Positions 45,012 to 56,482 of a DNA stretch of 64,000 nt are shown piece after piece. The notes below the pieces were generated by a model. The model had not been told where the DNA came from and searched no databases. It worked only from the letters and a program-made list of their open reading frames with translations. Position numbers and translations under genes: made by a program. The DNA comes from Bombardia bombarda (lineage: Eukaryota; Ascomycota; Sordariomycetes; Sordariales; Lasiosphaeriaceae): assembly GCA_030512295.1 (NCBI GenBank), contig JAULSR010000005.1, forward strand, positions 1,116,001 through 1,180,000. The letters are read 5' to 3'. Every line of letters starts with the position of its first letter. Position 1 is the first letter of the stretch.

Positions 45012-47894
45012 ATGACGCCCCGACTTGAACCCGTCGACGTCGCGGCGTTTGCGCAGACGCAGCTCGCATTGCTGGCGGCCGAACTCGAAGCTGAGATTGC
45101 CGAGACGAGCACGCTTATAGGCTCACACAGCCCGGCAGGTCTTCAGCGCGCCGGCGTAGCCGTGACAAACCTGGTTGTCAATGCCCAGCGAACGGGCTTC
45201 GGCGGCAAGACGGTACTCGAGCTGGGTCCCGATGCCGCCACATCCACGTCCACGTCTGCGTCTGCGTCAGGATCGGCCGATCTGCCCGAGCATGGCATCC
45301 GCACCGGCGACATCGTGCTGGTGGCTGAACAGCCCGCGGGCAGCGCCAAGAAGCGCGAGGTGCGCGAGCTCGAGAAGAAGGGTGCCAGGGGCGTCGTCAC
45401 CCGCGTCACAATGGCCTACATCGGCGTCGCCCTGGATGAGGAGAGGGAAGACGTTGCTGCCCTGACCGGACGCGTCTGGATCGTCAAGCTGGCCGACGAC
45501 GTCACGTATCGGAGAATGAACATTACCATGGAGAAGCTGCAGAAGATGACCGAGGCACAGCAATCTGTTTTCATCCGTGTGCTCTTTGGCCAGTCTACGC
45601 CCTCCCCTATTCCGCAGGATCTGAGCCAAGATCCTGAGCTGGCTCAGATCGAGTGGGTTGACCCGACTCTGAACGACTCCCAGAAGGATGCCATCCGTTT
45701 TGCCCTGGCATCCAAGGAGATAGCACTTATACATGGGCCTCCAGGAGCAAGTTGTTCCCCTTCCTTTTCCATCCCTTAACCCCAATTCTCGTTCTACACA
45801 TAACATCCCAGAACAGAAACTTACCATCGGGGGGAAAGCAGACGGGCAAGACACACACCCTGATTGAGCTCATCCTGCAAATGCTGAAGCGAGGTCTGCG
45901 CATCCTCGTGTGCGGGCCGTCCAACATCTCAGTCGACAACATCGTGGAGCGCCTCGCGCCGCACAAGGTGCCCATCCTGCGCCTGGGCCACCCCGCCCGC
46001 CTGCTCCCGTCGGTCCTGAGCCACTCGCTGGATGTGTTGACGCAGACCTCGGAGGCCGGCGCCATCGTCAAGGACGTCCGCGCCGAGATGGACGCCAAGC
46101 AGGCCTCGATCCGCAAGGCCAGGAACGGCCGGGAGCGCCGCGTCATCTACGGCGACCTCAAGGAGCTGCGCAAGGAGTACCGCGAGCGCGAGCGTCGCTG
46201 CGTCAGAAATCTCGTTGCCCAGAGCAAGGTTGTGCTTGCGACACTGCACGGTGCAGGCGGCTTCCAGCTGCGCAACGAGGAGTTTGACGTCGTCATCATC
46301 GACGAAGCGAGCCAGGCTCTTGAGGCTCAGTGCTGGGTGCCTCTGCTTGCGGCTAAGAAGGCCGTCTGCGCTGGTGATCATCTGCAGCTGCCGCCGACTA
46401 TCAAGTCTCTGAATTCAAAGAGCAGTAAACCGAAACCACCGCCAAGGGAAGGGGGAGAAGAAGAAGGAGGCGGAAAGAAGGCTGCTACTTCATCCGCCAC
46501 ACTGGAAACGACCCTGTTCGACCGGCTGCTGGCCCTCCACGGGCCCTCGATCAAGCGGATGCTGACGACGCAGTATCGAATGCACGAGAAGATCATGCGC
46601 TTCCCGTCAGACGAGCTGTACGAGTCCAAGCTGGTGGCGGCCGAGGCCGTCAAGGCCAGGCTGCTCAAGGATCTACCCAACTACGAGGTGGAAGCCAATG
46701 ACGATACGACCGAGCCGCTTGTCTTTATCGACACTCAAGGGGGCGACTTCCCGGAGAAGAGCGAGGAGGAGGACACGACTGCGGCGGCTAGCAGCAACAA
46801 GAAGCCAAAGCGTGGCCTCCACGGCGAGAGCAAAAGCAACGAGATGGAGGCTGCGCTGGTTAGGCAGCATGTGCGCAAGCTGGTGCAGTCTGGTGTGAGG
46901 CCGGAGGATATTGCGGTTGTGACGCCGTATAATGCGCAGGTGAGTGAAGAGGGCAAAAAGCCATTGCCACTATCCGATCCCGTTGATCGCATTGATCAGT
47001 TGTGTGGTTGATGTGGGGTTTGCCTGTTGTCGTTGTTCATGCGGAACAGACAGGCTAGCTGGCTGGCATTGACAGCAGCACTTGGTGAATCTTGAAGATG
47101 AGATTGCTGACAAGAGATACGTCCAGGTTGCCATCCTTGCGCCGCTAAAAGAGACATTCCCCGGCATAGAGCTGGGCAGCGTGGACGGCTTTCAGGGCCG
47201 GGAAAAGGAGGCCGTCATCGTCAGCCTGGTCCGGAGCAATGCCGAGGGGGAGGTGGGATTCTTGGGCGAGAAGCGCCGACTCAATGGTGTGTTATGATTC
47301 TCTTCTTATCTTTTTTTTCCCTGTGGGGTAGCGACCTCCGTCCCATATTGTCCCCTTCGCCTCTGCAGCAGCGGCCTACCGAACAGTTGCTATTCTCGGT
47401 TGAACAACCCACAGACCATGCATACATACAAAGGGGTCTTCTATGATGTTGCAACAACCCGCCAGCGCGCACGCACTTGGGGTTGCAGGTTGCACACACA
47501 TGCACACACAACAATGTTTTTGATGCACGGACTAATCTAATGTCTATCTGTACAGTTGCAATGACACGACCGAAACGCTCACTGACCGTCATCGGAGACT
47601 CGGAGACCGTCAAGAGGTATGTTTAGACACACGCAATATGGCGATTCATGGGATGAATCAAAATATTTATAGCCTCCTTCCTTTCTGTGGCAGTCGGTGT
47701 TTCTTGTTGTCTACTCTGTCCTCCTTGGGGGCAGAAACTAATACACACCTCCATGTTCTTTTTTGGTACCTCATATACTGACTCGAAACGTGCACAGAGG
47801 TAGTAACTTCCTAACAAGGTGGATGGAGTTTCTCGAGGACAATGCCGATCTGAGGTACCCAGATGTGTCATCATTGACCCAAGACACGGCATGA
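45012..47894 (+). CDS. HCS1: DNA helicase A / SMUBP2-type superfamily 1 helicase
   Basis: Exons 45012-45746, 45842-46939, 47127-47286, 47556-47616 and 47798-47894 give 716 residues. HCS1 is a 5'-3' Upf1-like helicase found with DNA polymerase alpha. Walker A GPPG|TGKT is split by intron 1, which begins GCAAGT, so it is a GC-AG intron. DEAS (Walker B) is at about 394, GDHLQLPP at about 423, QYRMHEKIMRFPS at about 489. After intron 2 come VDGFQGREKEAVIVSLVRS (about 630) and, after intron 3, VAMTRPKRSLTVIGD with the SF1 arginine. An acidic/basic insert (SSKPKPPPREGGEEEGGGKK, about 445) interrupts domain 1A. Intron 2 could end earlier, adding about 15 residues (NLEDEIADKRYVQ) before VAILAPLK. Conserved motif order makes the identification firm. 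Confidence 0.92.
45747..45841 (+). other. GC-AG intron interrupting the Walker A codons
   Basis: The upstream exon ends GGA and the intron starts GCAAGT, the usual GC-donor consensus. It ends GCAG before ACG GGC AAG ACA. No GT donor nearby restores GPPGTGKT in frame. Retention gives a stop after about ten codons. Confidence 0.85.
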
Positions 47895-48943
47895 AATAGG
47901 ATAGCGGTAGTGGGGACAGCAAAAGAAAAGAGGGTTAGGTAGCGAGTGGGATACCGAGACCTACGGACGACAAGAGAGGAAGGACCTTATGAAGGTGCTG
48001 CGGTAACAAAAAAAAAGCAATCAATGTTAAACACGCCGCCGCCTCAAAAGTTTGTTGATGCATGTCTTTTTTATGCAAGACTCGCGCGCGCCAACCACAC
48101 CGGACCGAATCCTCGGAATACGCCTAGAAGCACCGGCGGAAGTGGGAAGGAGGTGAGAATTCCTTTGGTAACGAGAAAATCATGGGTCGCCACCACCCAG
48201 CACTCGCTGGACCTGACTCGGCCGGCCATCCATCCCTGTACATAGCATTGTATTATTTTGGTTCTAGTTCTAGCTGTGGTTGTGGTAACACATGAGTATA
48301 CTTAAATAGGGGGGTGTGTGTTCTCTCGGAGATTTCTTTCGTGGGCGGTCTCCCTTCCCCGATGATGAAATACTCTGGTTGTGGCTTTCATTTGTTCATG
48401 GTTGCAATATACCCCTCACACAACAGGATCCCGGCACTACCAACCAGAGCTCTGTTGCCTATGGGTATGTGTATGTGTCCATTACGGCTACACTACCTTG
48501 TTTCTGATTGTGATAGGGACCGTTGCTAGCATGTGTGTACGACACGACAAGCACACGCGCCAATGTCATACAGTTTAGCAGGTTTCAACCAAGGCAGGTA
48601 AGTCATGGCAGTCACAAAGGGGAAAGACAGACATGTGACGGCTGTCTATCTGCCTGCCTCTCTTTCTCCGATGACTTACTTGTCTGCTGTGGCCGCCGGG
48701 CCGCTCGAATGTCTCACTTCCTTCCTGCTGTCGACGACACACGCACGAGTCAAGCATCGACGGGCGTCGTGTGGTTTGACAAATAGGGAACCAATGACAA
48801 GTTCAGATGGTGAGCCCTGAACCCTGGGCTTTGTTTCAGGTTGTCATCTGTGGGGACTGTGCGCCACGTTGACAGCCCTGGGCCTAGCTGCTTGGTCCTT
48901 GGTCGTCATCAAGTGCCCGACTCGTCGTGGTTAGTCAGGGTTA

Positions 48944-48966
48944 GGGGCAGGGGCCGGGGCCGGGGC
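48944..48966 (+). repeat. GGGGCC short repeat, potential G-quadruplex
   Basis: GGGGCA GGGGCC GGGGCC GGGGCC gives four G4 tracts with two-base loops. Confidence 0.85.
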
Positions 48967-50125
48967 CCTTTGCTTTTTATATCCGTGTAAGTCATCTCGC
49001 TCAACCTTTGGAACATCTGTGATTGATGTTGATGAAGTTCCTGATGTTGTGATGCTTCTGAATGATTGTCGGCTGATGAGACTTGACAGTTGAACGCAAG
49101 CAGCTGCTCGTTACTGTAGCAGTGTATGGGGTTGATTGCCCCTGCTTCTTGTCCAACAGAGTGACGACCGGATGTTCAAACAAGTTTACACGCTATCACG
49201 GTATCAGCGCGACTAAACAACCCGGCTGATGCTCCACAACACGATGGAACCCCCTCCCGGCAACAGCAATCAACATTCTGGCAAAGGGTTTGGCGTGTCC
49301 TTTTGCTCCAGGTATGGAAGCAACATGGTGCCTACGTGATATCTTTGCAGAATGAAAAGGGGTAAGACAAGCTGAAGTCGCACGTTGGTAGGGTCGAAAC
49401 AGACACGTCGAACAAACGGCGAGCGAACGAGCGTCAATGACCGAGCTCGTATCAATAACAATAACAATAACAGCTGACTGCTGCAACTTGGGGTCGATGA
49501 GGGGCGTGCGTGCGTGCGTGCGCTCGCGCGCAAGTGCAACTTGCATGATAGGAAAGAAAAACAAAAAGCCGTCGCTGTTTCCTCTTGTCCGGGGGTGGGT
49601 ATGCGTGTGTGTCGCAACGATAGCCGCGCTTTTCGCTCTTCAAACGCGCCATCATCTGCATCAATGTTTGCCCCGGCCCTCATTGGATCATGTGGACGCG
49701 TTTGACTACTGTACCAGGTAGGATGCAGTGGTGCATTGGTGTCTGCGTGCATAGCGGCCATGCAGCTCGGCTGCCACAGACAGGAGAAGCTGTTTGACGA
49801 TAGCCGATTTCCGTCCAGTACTGTAGTAACAAGTGGTGTTGCTGGTTGGCACTTCTTCTGAATGTGTATATACTGCATGCTGTAATGCAGTGTATGAAGA
49901 CCTATCACCTTGATGAGGCAGGCGGCTGAGTTTGAATGGTTCCCTCCATGTTCTGCTCTCTCTCTTTGCAAACTCGATGTCGGCGGTTGATGGAAGCATT
50001 GATTCGAATCTTGTTAGGGCCCGGCTTCCCAGCTGGCCAAAAGTCCCGGGGCGATCTTAAAATACGAATCCCCGACAATAGGACGGGCTGTTCGGGTAGA
50101 TCAAACTCGTCCGGGAGCTTTGATG

Positions 50126-50142
50126 TTTTTTTTTTTTTTTTT
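50126..50142 (+). repeat. T17 homopolymer
   Basis: Seventeen consecutive T, the longest homopolymer noticed. Its length may be unreliable in the assembly. Confidence 0.9.
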
Positions 50143-52666
50143 CTGTATTATGGCGCTTGTGCCACAATGGTTTCGCAACACCTGGATCTCATGGATGGAT
50201 CATCGTGAGATGCCGCCGGGACGAGATGGAAGGACGAATGTGCGGGTCGAGCCTTGGTTGATGGCGACCTTTAGACGATGGACGATGGATGGGATCTAGG
50301 ATCTCCGTGTGGAATGGGGAGGGGACGCTAGTGCAAGCTCTAGCGCATCTAGTGGTGCAATTTGTTCTGGCCCAGTGGCCCGCACCCCCTGGACCCCACC
50401 GGCACGTCCTCCGTAGGAGTGGGCGTGGCACAGGATGGATGTTAGTGTAGGTAGCCGCGATGTACAACGGTCTATCGCTCCTTCCATTGACATTAGGTTC
50501 AAGATTGGAAGCTCTACATTGTCGCATGATCTTTTGGATAGCTTAAAGTAAGCTCTCCGTCTCTGCTTTTGGGGGACACATTATGAAAGCCGGAAAGAAC
50601 GAAAATGAGAATTTATTCTACAACTACCTTACCCAGAGCATTCGGTTGGGTGTTAACCGTGCTGAAAGCGAGGCTCTAGTTGATTGGAGACCATCAAGCC
50701 CACCAACCTCGACTGGCTGCATCCTTTTACGCGTGCAGTGGGCTGTTCTACTGTGTAAAGCCACGCGACCTGATTGCCTACTTGGGATGGCGGTCGAACC
50801 ATCTACACACGGCCTGGGCGCAATTCGTCTCTCGGAGCTCTTGCTACCTGTAGGCTGGTACAAGCGGAGATTGGGCTTACTTACGGGTACCCGCCTCTAC
50901 CTTAACATCTTAGAACGGTTCCATATGGCGATCCACTGCCCTGGATCTTGTCGTCTTTGTGACTTCAAGGACGCTAGCCAGTAGCCTCCCCTTACTGTGT
51001 AGGCAAATCAGTTCACTGCCTTGGTTGGGGATCTCTCTTGCGTCACGCATTGATCACGGGAATGGGAAGCCGCCATTCAGACGAACTTGCCCTGGGGAGA
51101 CGGACAGAGGAGCGGCTGACATTTACTTCCTACACAGTATACAGTACGGCATAAAGTATCGAAGCGGCACGACGTTCGCCGAAGTGTCACACAGCAATGC
51201 GCCAAAATTGTCTACAGAGTTGAACAACGACACGAGGATTGGAGGGCCAGCCCGTGGCTCGGCGACCATCTACATATGGCCATTGGGCAGTGGCTGTCGT
51301 GGAACACCCCCCGCGCCGCAGTGAGCAGGCACAGACCCGCTTCCGCTGCCCTCTTCAGGGGACGGACGGCCATGTCACTCCCGACTAGGCTTTCCATGAC
51401 CCGGCCGAGACATGAGTGGAAGACGTGGAGACGTCTATCTGTGAGGCAATGCATCCGCGACTCAAGTGCAGCTTTGTTTTGAGCACTTGACCAAGGCACT
51501 GCAGTCTATGTACTGAACATCTTGTGTATCTCATCTTCAGGGCTTGGCTGGGAGCTGAGCCGGCCTGACACGGCATCTATCAAGCCACCAGCAGCCATGA
51601 GTTGAGTCTCTGAGGTGGTGATGCGCCCCGTGCTCGTCAGCCCGCTTTCCGGATTGGATCTTTCGCCCCTTTCATGTCAGACACGGACTGCTGTAAACAT
51701 GTAGACCGCAGCACGGCCTCTACGCCCCCAGGTCAGGACGAAGTCTACTAAATACATGCACAGTACATTACAAGACAGGCCAGGGACAGGGCCAAAAGGG
51801 CTCACGCCCCTTCTCCACTCTGCGACCCCAACCAAGGCCAAACGCGCACCCCTCTTCTCCCCTCCATCACCGTTGCATCCGACCTATCCCTGTTATTGCA
51901 GTACGGGCCTAGCAAGCCAGCCCAGCCAGCCAGCCAAGGTTGCTGCTTGGCCGTGTCGGCGAGTCTCCCGCGAGTCTGTCTGCGTCGCCGCAGCAGGCAG
52001 GGAGGCAGACAGCCAGGCTGTAACCAGTACGGAATACGGGATGCATTAATACCTACCATTGGCGCTGCTTTGTGTTTTCTGTTTCTTGGGGGCCCGCTTG
52101 ACTGCGCTGTTTACCTCGTCTCCTGCTGCTTGTGCTGCCACCCCTTGCAGCTCCAACCCGTTGCAAGAATTCAACATGATACTTGCTGCGGTAGGCCAGG
52201 AAGCTCCGTGTTGCTGAGTCTCTCTCCACCTATCATCCATATACTGAGCCGAACCCCCCCTATTGCCACCGGCTATCAACTGTCGTTCCCGCACCAAACC
52301 GTACAGTAGTGTGTCCTCAGGAAGCGCCCCTACTTGCCCAACTCTGCCTTCCTATTGATCGACTGATCGGGCGGGCATAAGGCAGGATCCGCAAGAGGAA
52401 GAGTAGCACTGCTGGCCATGTGGAGCTTCGCAACGCTGAGACGTTGAAAAGGGAAGTTGAACGAGGGACTCCCTACAGTCTTCCAGACCAAACACTATCG
52501 GCACGACTCAGGCCTCGCCTTGACTATTTGCCTATGCCACATGGCTTGAAAGGCTACCACCACTCCCTTATGAAGAGCATTCGCCCATCGTCTCATCAAA
52601 AGACTATTTTCCTTCCCGACAGCCCCGCCACCATCTGCAACGTACTTGAACGTTGAGCCGAGTAAC

Positions 52667-55357
52667 ATGCCGAGTCTGTGGAAGTCCGGCTCCACCGCCG
52701 GCCGTGCCAAGGCGGCTGGCCCCAGGTCGATCCGGGGTACTATATCCGGGCCGATCCCGATCCCAGCAGACGACGATGATGAATTTCCTCTCCGAAGCAC
52801 AGGGAAAACACGGGTGGACGTTGACGAAGAGTTCCCAATCCGGAAGCCTGGCACCGGCATCGCAAGTCCAGTGCCCCCGGACGAGCCTGATACAACGCCT
52901 GAGGAGCAAGAGGAGAAGCAAGACTTCTACGAAAAACCTCTGAAGCACGAAAGTGAACACGAGACAGACGACGAGATAATTCAGCCCCAAGATTCCTCTC
53001 CGCTCAACCCATTAGCCCCAGGTCATGTTTCGGAGAGCAGTCACACGGGCTTGGCACAGGAAGTCAACGTGGAGCCATCAGAACCACCAACAAACTCGAC
53101 GCTGGCCCCTCCGTCTCGATCAAATGAGTCTACTAGCCGCCCGGTATCGCGTTCACCTCCACAACGGACCTTTCCGCCCAGAACCTCACCGGAAAGAGTA
53201 TCACCAGAAAGGATCTCGCCGCTGAGGATCTCGCCTATCAGGGTACAAACAACTCCGCCAAGGGTACGGACGTCTCCACCATCAAGACGTACCACCAACC
53301 CCCTACCAAGCACAGTCCGCTATTCGACCCTCAGTGACACCCCCAGTGGGAAGACGAGCCAAAGCAAGGATGCCCCACAGCGGAAGAAGTCGATGTTGCG
53401 CTCAGCACTGGGCAGGTTGTTTGGGCGCAGCAAGAAGAAGCATAGCATTGTGGTTCAGGGCAGCGATGACAGATCGGGGCGCGAGTCGGAGCCCCTGGGC
53501 GCCTCGCAGCATCGGAGTGTAAGTATATCAGCTTCAGCCACCGGTGGCACTGTCCTTCTTAATCTTTGAGATACTGATTTGAATGTCATGCAGGACCCCA
53601 GTGCGTTAAGTCGAATCCAAGATGTGTCGCCCAAACGGTCGGTCTCGCTTCCCCTGAGCGAATACGACCGCCCGTTGCGATCACACTCGATCGGGCCGGA
53701 CGACATTATGGCCATTGAAAGCGCACGCAATTCACTACAGGCCGAGGCAGTCGGCGGTGGTGGCAGCGGCGGCACTGGCATTGCAGGTGTTGCAGGACGC
53801 CGACGAGCCGCCACGACAACCACTAGCCGTCTGTTTCTCCCACCACGTATACGTACTTCAGAGTGGGGTGCTGGGCTGTCACCGCGGCCCGCCAGTTCAC
53901 ATGGGCGTGGAAGCCGGCTTGACAACTCGGGCGAGCCCGAAGATCCAAACGAGATTGGCCGGGCCATCACTAGTGACAGCGGCAACGGCGGGCGACGGCG
54001 GTCCCGTAGTCTTTCTGGCCTGCAGGACTTTGCTGGGGTGCGAACCGGGGCACGACGGCGCAGCGATGAGATTCGCTACTGGCGTGAATCGTACGATCCC
54101 GGATTCATGTCGCCGCTATCATCCAATGCGCAGGATGATGGCGATATTGATGACACGGGCGTCATGGATGTCAGCGCTCCCGTGAGCCCTGCTGTAGAGA
54201 GGCCCCCAAAGACGCCTCCACAGCCCTTTAACTTTGGCCCCTTTACAAATGACATGGTGGGAATGAAGATCACACAGGCAGCTAGTATCGATACCCGCAT
54301 CGGAAGCCTCGAGGGGCGTGCTCGCAAACTCGAGCGGGTCGTCGATCAACTATGCCACGCCGTGCCAGGCTTCCGGGCGCCACTCCACGAGGCGGCTGCC
54401 GCGGGTCGGGACGAGCCCTCACCCCGGGTGGGTGCTTACAGTGAGCGCCACCAAGGATATGCGTTTGCATACACGAATGCTGTCCCGCCCACGATTCCCG
54501 CCATATATCAAACTTCGTCGCCCGACTCGAAGACGGTCCCTCGCTACAGCAACTCGCGGCAGTCGGTCGAGACAGATGTACATTCCCAGGCCTCCTTTGG
54601 CGACGCTCAGACTTATATCGGATCGCTCTATCCACCATCATCCTCCGCCACCCAATCTCAATCCATAACAACTACCGCGCCTCTCGGTATCAGTCTCATT
54701 GATCGTCCCGCGTCCAACTCGACCGTGCGCGGCGCGGCAAGTTTGCCAACCATGGGGCGTGATGCCGACGGCAGCAACGGCAATTCGTACGCTGCGCTGG
54801 TGGCACAGCTCGAGACAGAGCGAGCGGCGCGCCAAGCACTGGAAGCTCAGGTCAAGAAGCTGTCCGAACGCCTCAACACTTTGTCGACAACCATGTTCGC
54901 CATGGTGCGGGATCCAGCAAAGCAACGTTCCCAGGAACGGCTGACATCCTCGCTTGGCGGCAGCAGCCCGTTACAAAAATCACCAGCCACCGTCAGGTTG
55001 GCTGTATCGCAGCGGCAGGAGTCATTGCAGCTGCCCACTCACGGCGTAAAGACGTTGTCCGTATTTGAAACAGACGACGACGAAGAGGCGGATGATTTAA
55101 AGAAGGAAGCGCCGGCAAGCGTGGGCGTGACCGAGGCCAGCGACGGTTTCGACGAGGACAACTTTCACACGCCGCGGGAGGAGCAGCCGCCGCTCAGCTA
55201 TGGAGCGTTTGGCGAGGAGCTGCACCCCGACGACGACGATGATTATCATCATGGGGCCAGTGGTGGCGAGGATGATGATCCGAAGCGCAAGAAGGCTGCT
55301 AGGACACTGAGCCTAAGTCAGTTGACCTTGGGGAAGGGGCAACGGACGCAGATATGA
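52667..55357 (+). CDS. Large disordered, Ser/Pro/Arg-rich conserved fungal protein
   Basis: Exons 52667-53518 and 53594-55357 give 871 residues. I do not recognise the family. The N-terminus has ISGPIPIPADDDDEFPLRS and an echo of it, VDVDEEFPIRKPGTG. About residues 175-205 contain serial S-P-x-R units (TSPERVSPERISPLRISPIR), which suit proline-directed kinases. A basic cluster RSALGRLFGRSKKKH lies at about 255. The second exon has RRRSRSLSGLQDF and a conserved-looking IRYWRESYDPGFMSP. It also has a heptad-like helix ITQAASIDTRIGSLEGRARKLERVV, a coiled coil (YAALVAQLETERAARQALEAQ to TMFAMVRD) near residue 710, and acidic runs near the C-terminus. No enzyme motif, signal or membrane segment is seen. 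A scaffold at the cortex or cytoskeleton is possible but is inference. Confidence 0.75.
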
Positions 55358-55581
55358 ATGATTATACTGCCACTCCTCCGCCTTTCGTACAATAAGCAGC
55401 GAGATTCTCTTTAGGAAACGACTTACGACCTATCCATCCAACAACCGCCGCAACACAGTTGCGTTTCTGAATTTGACATATCCAATATCTTCAATTCTAC
55501 GTGCTGGCATGATACTTAGATCATATAGTCATCACGTTTATGGGCCGCCCTCCTCGGTCTGGAATATCTCGACGATGCGAG

Positions 55582-55612
<31 letters not shown>

Positions 55613-56482
55613 CTACTTCCGACTCGCTTTGTGGAGTTTTGGCTTTTTTCTTTGCTCTCTCTTCTTCTCTTCTTGACTATTCTTCAGTGCGCAGCGCAAA
55701 ATGTGTAATATTTGTATACTAGATACCCTTTAGTTTGAGCTTCTCGGATGGGAGGGAGGGTGACAGCTGGGCGGATTATTTGGCTTTATGAGTACCAGAG
55801 ACAAAGCGTAGCAAATAGAGCTACTTGCCTCATGAGTAGTAACTACTTGTTTCTTGTTTATGAAATTTCGATGCATTTGTTCTTGTTGCAGTTGTTCCCC
55901 ATTGTGCATTAATCGATTTCATGGTCATGATGATTGTGAAGTATCTGGACAGGCCATATGTAGGTAGCACATCTAATCAATCCACCAAATTTACCGTTGA
56001 CAGTGAATCCTCGCCAAGTTTTCAAATAACTGTAATCACTGTCATGATTTTGACACCCCTTTATTGCATGAGAAACCTATAGCTAATGGCAACGAGTCCA
56101 AATTCCTCAACTTTCTCGATCGAGACTCCCCCCCAAATCACCTCCATCCAGAGGAGAAATACCTCACCCGAAGAAGATGAAAAACAGTGTGATGTTACAA
56201 GACAAGAAAACTAACCCCATGAGAGTCAAACGCATGAAGCCATTTCCTTCAAAACTGGAATCCCCCCTTTTTAATGAAATCTCCAACCACGATAAAAACA
56301 ACGCTAGCTAAAAAAGGATCCCAATAAACACACAACACATAAAATAGATCTCAGAGAACAGAATAAAACCCGGCAAAAAAAGCATGCATGCCCATCCATT
56401 ATTTCATTTACAACCAAGCAGACCGACCCACTCTCCTCACCACAAAAGAAAAGAAAGAGAGAAGAAAACCCAAACAACATCC
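55358..56482. other. Convergent intergenic region before the ENV7-like gene
   Basis: About 1.1 kb. A GC then CA alternating run lies at 55581-55612. The right half is AT-rich 3' flank of the kinase gene. No gene is seen. Confidence 0.45.
55581..55612 (+). repeat. (GC)4(AC)12 alternating purine-pyrimidine microsatellite
   Basis: Thirty-two uninterrupted alternating purine-pyrimidine bases. Such runs can adopt Z-DNA and vary in length between strains. Confidence 0.9.

Larger units (their letters stand above)
47895..52666. other. 4.8 kb intergenic region
   Basis: No supportable gene. Notable sequence: GGGGCC repeats (48944-48966), a GTGC/GC alternating tract (49504-49529), T17 (50126-50142) and AGCC repeats near 51925-51950. 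Frames up to 233 codons exist on the minus strand near 49270-49971 but have no motif and are Thr/Arg/Cys-rich as chance frames are here. The last 100 bases are the leader of the 52667 gene. Confidence 0.45.

Noticed and set aside
48936..48948. CAGGGTTAGGGG, telomere-like
   Set aside because: A single copy of the TTAGGG unit embedded in a G-rich tract; not an interstitial telomere array.
49270..49971. 233-codon minus-strand frame
   Set aside because: No recognisable domain, composition like other chance frames in this intergenic region, and no splice or start context.
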